Shown one piece after another: positions 59,113 to 64,000 of a stretch of 64,000 nucleotides of DNA (its first letter is position 1; every line of letters starts with the position of its first letter). A program made the position numbers and the translations under genes. This DNA is from JAPLMW01 sp964619675 (GTDB taxonomy: Bacteria; Planctomycetota; Phycisphaerae; Sedimentisphaerales; UBA12454): positions 1 through 64,000 of the forward strand of contig CAZUEO010000006.1 of NCBI GenBank assembly GCA_964619675.1. Direction: 5' to 3'. The notes below the pieces were generated by a model. It had not been told where the DNA came from and searched no databases. It saw nothing but the letters and a program-made list of their open reading frames with translations.

Positions 59113-60333
59113 ATGGAATTTAAACACAAAAAACTCGTTAACGGCCTTGATATTATCGCTGAAGTCAACAAAGACGCCCAATCGGCAGCGATAGGCTTCT
59201 TTGTAAAAACAGGCTCAAGAGATGAAACCGACCAAATCAATGGCGTAAGCCACTTTCTTGAACATATGCTCTTCAAAGGCACCGACAAACTTTCAGCTTA
59301 TGATGTCAACCGCCGTTTTGACCGGCTCGGCGCAATGCACAACGCTCAGACAGGCGAGGAATACACTATTTATTATTCTGCGACACTGCCGGCCCAGCTT
59401 TACGAAGCCGCCAAGCTGTGGGCTCAGCTTATGCGTCCGGCATTGAGAGATGATGATTTCAATATGGAAAAAAACGTCATCCTCGAAGAAATCGCAATGT
59501 ATCAGGACCTGCTGGATTACGATGTTCACGAAAAGTGCAAGGCATTATATTTCGGTAATCATCCCTGCGGCATACAAGCTCTTGGCTCAGTCGAAAGCAT
59601 AAAAGCCCTGACGAGCAGACAGATGAGAGAATATTTTGAAAGCAGGTATGCCCCGAACAATATAACCGCTGTCGTTGCCGGCAATTTCAACTTTGAAAAA
59701 ATCTGCGATTTGCTCGAAGCCGGCTGCGGCAACTGGAAACCCGGCCAGGCTGATAGAAAAACCGAATACTTCGCCGGAACCGCAAAAAAAGATTTTCAAA
59801 AACGGAAAAATCTCAACTGCCTGCACATCGCCCTGATGAGTCCGACCGTCTCATATCAGGACCAAAGAGCCTACGCTGCTGCTCTGCTTGCAAAAATAAC
59901 AGGGGACAGCACCGGCTCAAGATTCTTCTGGCAGCTTGTCGACCCTGCCGTCGCCGAGACTGCGATAATGCACTGCGAGGCGATGGATGGCATCGGAGCA
60001 TATTACAGCTATATCAGAACCCCCGAGGAAAATAGTTCAAAGGTAATACAGATTATTGAAGATATTTTCAAATCGCTGCAGAAGGAAAAAATCTCCGCCG
60101 ACGAACTGCAAAAGGCTAAAAACAAGGTCCTGTCGGCAATTACAATCAAAAACGAAATCCCTATGGGAAGACTAATCGAGCTTGGCATTAACTGGACTTA
60201 TCTGAAAGAGTATCGGCCCATCAAAGATGAGATTGGGCGGGTTAAAAAAGTCAGTCTCGACGATTTGACGGCTCTTATGCAGGATTTTCCTCTTATGCCC
60301 TTTACACAATTTTCCCTCGGCCCCGATAAATAA
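59113..60333 (+). CDS. M16 zinc peptidase, catalytic partner
   Basis: 406 residues. Zinc motif HFLEHMLFKGT at 47-57 with the distal glutamate in EEIAMYQD near 124. The C-terminal half is diverged and lacks a clear R/Y motif. Expected to form a heterodimer with the preceding protein and degrade peptides in the cytoplasm or periplasm; no signal peptide is visible. Confidence 0.9.
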   Translation: MEFKHKKLVNGLDIIAEVNKDAQSAAIGFFVKTGSRDETDQINGVSHFLEHMLFKGTDKLSAYDVNRRFDRLGAMHNAQTGEEYTIYYSATLPAQLYEAAKLWAQLMRPALRDDDFNMEKNVILEEIAMYQDLLDYDVHEKCKALYFGNHPCGIQALGSVESIKALTSRQMREYFESRYAPNNITAVVAGNFNFEKICDLLEAGCGNWKPGQADRKTEYFAGTAKKDFQKRKNLNCLHIALMSPTVSYQDQRAYAAALLAKITGDSTGSRFFWQLVDPAVAETAIMHCEAMDGIGAYYSYIRTPEENSSKVIQIIEDIFKSLQKEKISADELQKAKNKVLSAITIKNEIPMGRLIELGINWTYLKEYRPIKDEIGRVKKVSLDDLTALMQDFPLMPFTQFSLGPDK

Positions 60334-60372
60334 TCATAATTCCCTGCAAAAACAATATTTATAACAATTCTC

Positions 60373-60401
60373 TTGCCAAATACCTGCTTTATGTATAGAA
60401 T
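60373..60401 (+). promoter_or_regulatory. Sigma-70-type promoter
   Basis: TTGCCA, a 17-bp spacer and TAGAAT, 22 bp before the next gene, which has an ideal GGAGG. Confidence 0.5.
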
Positions 60402-60423
60402 GATTATATACATGGAGGTTTTT

Positions 60424-60891
60424 ATGGAAAGCGATAAAAACAACGACAGACGAACTGCACAGGATATACGGCAGCCGAACAAACCCTCTCAGCCGCAAAA
60501 TTTGAACCTGTCCGCCGAAGCCTTGGCGAAGGCGGAGTCTTCCTCACACATTATGCCTGCCTTTGAGGACATCTTAAAAGACAAAACTATAGAATCGCAC
60601 CCACTCGTTGCCGGCGCCGCCGAAAAGGAATTTATCAGTCAGATGGTTGAAAAAATAAGTCATACGCAGCAGCAGGACCGCTCAGGTGAAATCCCCTCGC
60701 TTGACCTCGGTCAGCAGATTCTTGCTCAGCAGAGAAAAATCGCGGCTCTTAAAAGGAAATCACCCGGCCAGGAAACAAAACCTCAACCGGCACAGATAAA
60801 ATCGATACCCCCTGCTCCCGCCTCGCCCCAGCATCTTATCATCGCCGACATCGTGGCAAAAGAAATTATAGTATTAACGTCAGCAAGGTAA
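60424..60891 (+). CDS. Hypothetical protein, low-complexity and helical
   Basis: 155 residues from ATG 60424, preceded by GGAGG at 5-nt spacing. Polar, Gln/Pro/Lys rich, with a predicted helix around LDLGQQILAQQRKIAALKRK and a hydrophobic C-terminal stretch (IIADIVAKEIIVL). No signal or domain recognised. SAEALAKAE near residue 34 is encoded by a palindromic GCCGAAGCC-type stretch at 60521-60548. Confidence 0.62.
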   Translation: MESDKNNDRRTAQDIRQPNKPSQPQNLNLSAEALAKAESSSHIMPAFEDILKDKTIESHPLVAGAAEKEFISQMVEKISHTQQQDRSGEIPSLDLGQQILAQQRKIAALKRKSPGQETKPQPAQIKSIPPAPASPQHLIIADIVAKEIIVLTSAR

Positions 60892-61047
60892 AGTAAACAT
60901 CCTCTCTTGTTCCACTGTTCACCCGCTCTATTTTGAACTCTCTTTTCGAATAATAGAAAATCGAAATTAGACCGCAATCGAGAATTCCCCAAATCTCAAT
61001 TTTCGATTCTCGATTGCTCTGTAAATTTTTGCTTTGCGAAAATTTAA

Positions 61048-61122
61048 TAGCCCCAAGGGGATTCGAACCCCTGTTGCCGGGTTGAAAACCCGGTGTCCTG
61101 GACCGGCCTAGACGATGGGGCC
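61048..61122 (-). tRNA. tRNA-Glu (TTC)
   Basis: Minus-strand cloverleaf: acceptor GGCCCCA/TGGGGCT, anticodon stem CCGGG/CCCGG with loop TTTTCAA (TTC), T arm AGGGGTTCGAATCCCCT. No encoded CCA. Confidence 0.96.
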
Positions 61123-61212
61123 ATATCAAAAATAATTAAAAATTTAAAATTGAAAATTTAAAATCTACAAAAAAAATCGCAGGGCAGTTTCATAAATCTT
61201 CAATCTATCGAA

Positions 61213-61386
61213 TTATTCCATCGATATTGCTTGGACAGGACACTCGTCAACACAAACGCCGCAGTCAACACAAGTTTCAGGGTCCACTACCGCCTTGCCG
61301 TCAACCATTTTTATCGCTTCAGCAGGGCAGGCCTCGATACACGCCTCACAACCCGTGCATTTCCCTTCATTTACTTTCGCCGGCAT
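61213..61386 (-). CDS. 2[4Fe-4S] ferredoxin
   Basis: 57 residues beginning MPAKVNEGKC. Two perfect clusters: CTGCEACIEACP and CVDCGVCVDECP. A clostridial-type low-potential electron carrier, as expected for an anaerobe. AAAGGG lies 7 nt before the ATG and a promoter at 61450-61478. Monocistronic. Confidence 0.94.
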   Translation of the reverse strand: MPAKVNEGKCTGCEACIEACPAEAIKMVDGKAVVDPETCVDCGVCVDECPVQAISME

Positions 61387-61449
61387 AACAAAACCCTTTC
61401 AAAAACAATCTAACACAACATTTTACAAGTTACACAATTTGAGGCCGAA

Positions 61450-61478
61450 AGAATACAAAAATCAAGCTAATTTGACAA
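61450..61478 (-). promoter_or_regulatory. Sigma-70 promoter of the ferredoxin gene
   Basis: Minus-strand TTGTCA, a 17-bp spacer and TATTCT; predicted leader ~57 nt. Confidence 0.6.
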
Positions 61479-61603
61479 TAAAAAATTTGCCAAAATCCAA
61501 ACAAAAATAAAGACTTACAAATCCATAACTCCTTAGTCGGTATAGACTTAGGCTTGCATTAAATAATATGTATATAGTTTGGATTGGAGTGCTAAACAAC
61601 ACA

Positions 61604-61635
61604 GTAAAAAAGCCCCCGGTGCAAAACAGGGGGCT
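61604..61635 (-). terminator. Rho-independent terminator of the RCC1 gene
   Basis: Minus-strand stem AGCCCCC/GGGGGCT followed by TTTTTT, 51 bp after the RCC1-repeat gene stop. Confidence 0.8.
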
Positions 61636-61685
61636 GAATATGAAATAAATCTCCGCCAAAGGCGGCGATTTTTAATACTCCTATT

Positions 61686-63554
61686 TCACTTGGGCACGCA
61701 GGCGGGACTGCCGGGCGTAAGCTGACAATCAATCAGCCAGTTCTCAGCCAAAGCAACAAAATCCCTGAAATTAACTATACCATCTCCCAACGGAGGCGAT
61801 ATATCTATTCCTGCCGCGCTTTCAAGCCAATGGGCTTTCATAATTCTCAGGTCGTCAAAATCAACCCTGCAGCTGTCGTCCAGATCGCCAACCAATGCAT
61901 ATTGGCAATAAAATTTCAGGACAAGGCTCTGGTATCCTCCTGCTGCAAAGGCCGTATACTCTTGCCCTGCCGGCGGCGGATCCGACTCATGATAATAATT
62001 ACCGCCCCAGCCGATGATTGAGCCGTCTGATTTCCTCGCGAGATTATGATAACCGCCTGCCGCGATTGCGACAAAATCGCTGCCTGCCGGCGGTATGGAC
62101 TGACCCGACTCATTCCTGCCCCAGCAGACAATTGTGCCGTCCGATTTTAAGGCGACATTATGCTGGCTGCCGACATCAATGGCAACATAGTCGTTGCCGG
62201 CCGGAGGCGTCGCCTGACCATAAATATCCCAGCCCCAGCAGACAATAGAACCGTCAGTTTTCAAGGCTGTAGCGTGAAAGGCACCGGCAGAAATAGCCGC
62301 ATAGTCGCTGCCGTCAGGTACGTTACATTCTCCATAATCGTTCCTGCCCCATGCAACGATAGAGCCGTCTGTTTTCAGTGCAAGACTGTAATCATCACCT
62401 GCAGCAATGGCTGCAAAATCATTACCTTCCGGCGGAGTCGCCTCACCCCAACTATTACTACCCCAGCCGACGATAGAGCCGTCTGTTTTCAGGGCAAGAT
62501 TGTGCCCGTAACCTGGAGCAAGAGTAACATAATCGTTACCAGCAGGAGCTGTTGTCTGACCACCAAAGGCAACTATAGAACCGTCTGTTTTGAATGCAAG
62601 GACGTGCTCCCAACCTGCAAAAACGGCTTTATAGTCGTTTCCAATCGGAGGTTCCGGCGGTACTGACTGAATACCCCAACCCCAGGCAACGACTGAACCG
62701 TCGGTTTTCAAGGCAAGGCTATGCCGCACACCCGCAGAAACAGCTATGTAGTCGTTTCCTGCAGGCGGAGTGGCCTGGGCGTAAGCGTCATCGCCCCAGC
62801 ATACTACAGAACCATCTGATTTTAAGGCAATATTGTGATTGGTGCCCGCATTAATGGCGACATAATCATTTCCATCCGGCGCGGTCCCCTGGCCGTAAGC
62901 GTCATCGCCCCAGCAGGCAATAGAACCATCCGATCTTAAGGCAATACTATGATAATAGCCTGCAGAGACATCTACATAATTGTTTCCCACAGGCGGCGTT
63001 ATCTGGCCGCAATTGTTCCTGCCCCAGCCGGCGATTGAGCCATCCAATTTTACGGCAAGGCTGTGGCCGGCACCTGCGGCAATTGCCGTATGGCCCGTTC
63101 CCGCAGGCGGGGTTGCCTCACCCCAACCATCTTCACCCCAGCCAACAATTGAGCCATCTGTTTTTAAAGCAAGACTGTGACCATATCCTGCTGCGACGGC
63201 CACATAATCGCTTCCTGCAGGCGGAGTTGCCTGGCCCCAATAGTCATAGCCCCAGCAAACTATAGAGCCATCCGACTTTAAGGCAACACTGTGGAGAAAG
63301 CCTCCAGCGACAGCGATATAGTCTCCCGCAGGCGGCACTGACTCATTTTCCTCGTTCCTGCCCCAGCAGACTATAGAACCATCTGATTTTAAGCCAAGAT
63401 TGTTATACCAGCCTGCACTAATGGCTGAAAAATCATTCCCGTCAAAGTCATCATTATTAAATACCGAACGACCCCACAACTTGATTGTATCAGCACTAAC
63501 ACCGACTGATAATAACGTAAAAATTAAAACAGAAATGCAAAAAAACCTTCTCAT
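61686..63554 (-). CDS. Secreted RCC1-repeat protein with dockerin-like tail
   Basis: 622 residues. Signal peptide ~1-22. About thirteen RCC1-type repeats of ~37 residues, each with a LKSDGSIVCWG-like core followed by PPAGNDYVAI, should form two beta-propellers. The C-terminus (~555-622) has two EF-hand-like calcium segments (GDLDDSCRVDFDDLRIM and GDGIVNFRDFVALAENW) of the planctomycete dockerin-like type, also present in the subtilase at 46902. AGGAGG precedes the ATG. Presumably exported for surface attachment; the ligand is unknown. Confidence 0.9.
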   Translation of the reverse strand: MRRFFCISVLIFTLLSVGVSADTIKLWGRSVFNNDDFDGNDFSAISAGWYNNLGLKSDGSIVCWGRNEENESVPPAGDYIAVAGGFLHSVALKSDGSIVCWGYDYWGQATPPAGSDYVAVAAGYGHSLALKTDGSIVGWGEDGWGEATPPAGTGHTAIAAGAGHSLAVKLDGSIAGWGRNNCGQITPPVGNNYVDVSAGYYHSIALRSDGSIACWGDDAYGQGTAPDGNDYVAINAGTNHNIALKSDGSVVCWGDDAYAQATPPAGNDYIAVSAGVRHSLALKTDGSVVAWGWGIQSVPPEPPIGNDYKAVFAGWEHVLAFKTDGSIVAFGGQTTAPAGNDYVTLAPGYGHNLALKTDGSIVGWGSNSWGEATPPEGNDFAAIAAGDDYSLALKTDGSIVAWGRNDYGECNVPDGSDYAAISAGAFHATALKTDGSIVCWGWDIYGQATPPAGNDYVAIDVGSQHNVALKSDGTIVCWGRNESGQSIPPAGSDFVAIAAGGYHNLARKSDGSIIGWGGNYYHESDPPPAGQEYTAFAAGGYQSLVLKFYCQYALVGDLDDSCRVDFDDLRIMKAHWLESAAGIDISPPLGDGIVNFRDFVALAENWLIDCQLTPGSPACVPK

Positions 63555-63607
63555 TACTATTCCTCCTAATCCTATTCAGCCTATCTAATTTAACGCGATA
63601 AACCCCT

Positions 63608-63636
63608 ATTTTATCAGGCAATTTCATAAAAGTCAA
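63608..63636 (-). promoter_or_regulatory. Sigma-70 promoter of the RCC1 gene
   Basis: Minus-strand TTGACT, a 17-bp spacer and TAAAAT, about 54 bp before the start codon. Confidence 0.68.
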
Positions 63637-64000
63637 GTAATATAATCCAGAATTCAACCGCCCAAACAGGCCACCTCATACTCTACCAGTTTTGTCCAGA
63701 TAACGAAAAGCACATAATTTTTTTTTACAAAACGCGCAAAAAAAAACGTGCGCGTTTTGAAAATCCAAAAAAAATTTCGCCCTTATCTGACAAGGACTTA
63801 TGAAAAATCGGCCCGGAATTTTACCCGATTTTTTTGCAAAAACGCGCAACTTTTCAGGTAATACGGGGGGAGATGTTGGCCTGAAAGGCCAACATAGAGC
63901 AATCGAGAATCGAGAGCAGAAAGGTGAGTAAAGAGAACTTAAAAGTTAAAACTAAAAGCCCAAAACCAAAACCCAAAACTTAAAACCGACGGGGATTGGA
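63637..64000. other. Intergenic right end with a hairpin
   Basis: About 360 bp without a gene. 63873-63895 is a perfect 10-bp hairpin ATGTTGGCCT/AGGCCAACAT with a GAA loop. The last 100 bp are purine-rich simple sequence including AATCGAGAATCGAGA, which also occurs in part near 60980. Confidence 0.5.

Noticed and set aside
62018..63265. Plus-strand repetitive frames opposite the RCC1 gene
   Set aside because: Their repeats mirror the minus-strand RCC1 codons; no start sites support them.

Overview
The window looks like a scaffold of an uncultured anaerobic planctomycete, most likely class Phycisphaerae (Sedimentisphaerales-like). This is inferred from SpoVG carrying a zinc ribbon, secreted proteins ending in short dockerin-like EF-hand tails, a bacterial V-type ATPase, AP2/HNH endonuclease genes and an abundance of 4Fe-4S proteins. 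A 100-N gap inside a heptamer repeat shows it is a scaffolded assembly, probably a metagenome bin.

Region 1 (1-20311, all minus strand) is one accessory gene cluster headed by a sigma-54-dependent activator (18977-20311). Behind it lie two identical-core palindromes about 100 bp upstream of a well-formed -24/-12 promoter, then a long run of tightly packed or overlapping genes. They encode four NifX/NifB-type domains (one fused to an Mrp ATPase), two MinD-type ATPases with inserted double ferredoxin domains, a 2x4Fe-4S protein, DUF5320 glycine-rich proteins, zinc ribbons, DUF89, pyruvoyl arginine decarboxylase, CoA-disulfide reductase-rhodanese, a ferritin-like protein, an amidase lipoprotein, two transporters each preceded by a paralogous small protein, a J-domain protein, DsrE, OsmC, three methyltransferases, an MTH1187-like protein and an MBL-fold hydrolase. 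The combination resembles an expanded version of the sigma-54-controlled Orange Protein (ORP) system of Desulfovibrio. Inside it an AT-rich two-gene insert is bracketed by diverged direct repeats.

Region 2 (20874-27083) holds tRNA-Asp, an orphan FlgM-like anti-sigma factor, spoVG-ispE, pyrF-murD, a candidate small RNA and a PilZ protein. Region 3 (27296-37963) is a complete V-type ATPase operon (G/H, I, K, E, C, F, A, B, D) with sodium-type ligands in the rotor subunit, followed by a large membrane protein. Region 4 (37987-44285) holds a diguanylate cyclase, a glycosyltransferase-phosphoesterase-kinase operon, tRNA-Asn, an RMND1-like protein and an RRM protein. Region 5 (44575-46852) is a small accessory segment (metallopeptidase, AP2/HNH) bracketed by related nested hairpins.

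Region 6 (46902-61386) is mostly housekeeping: subtilase, scpB-nif3-pabC, pabB-prfA, rpmE, dapB, a CPBP protease, murA, an M16 peptidase pair, tRNA-Glu and a ferredoxin. scpB and pabB both carry the same palindromic element read in frame as part of the protein. Region 7 (61686-63554) is a secreted RCC1-repeat protein with a dockerin-like tail.
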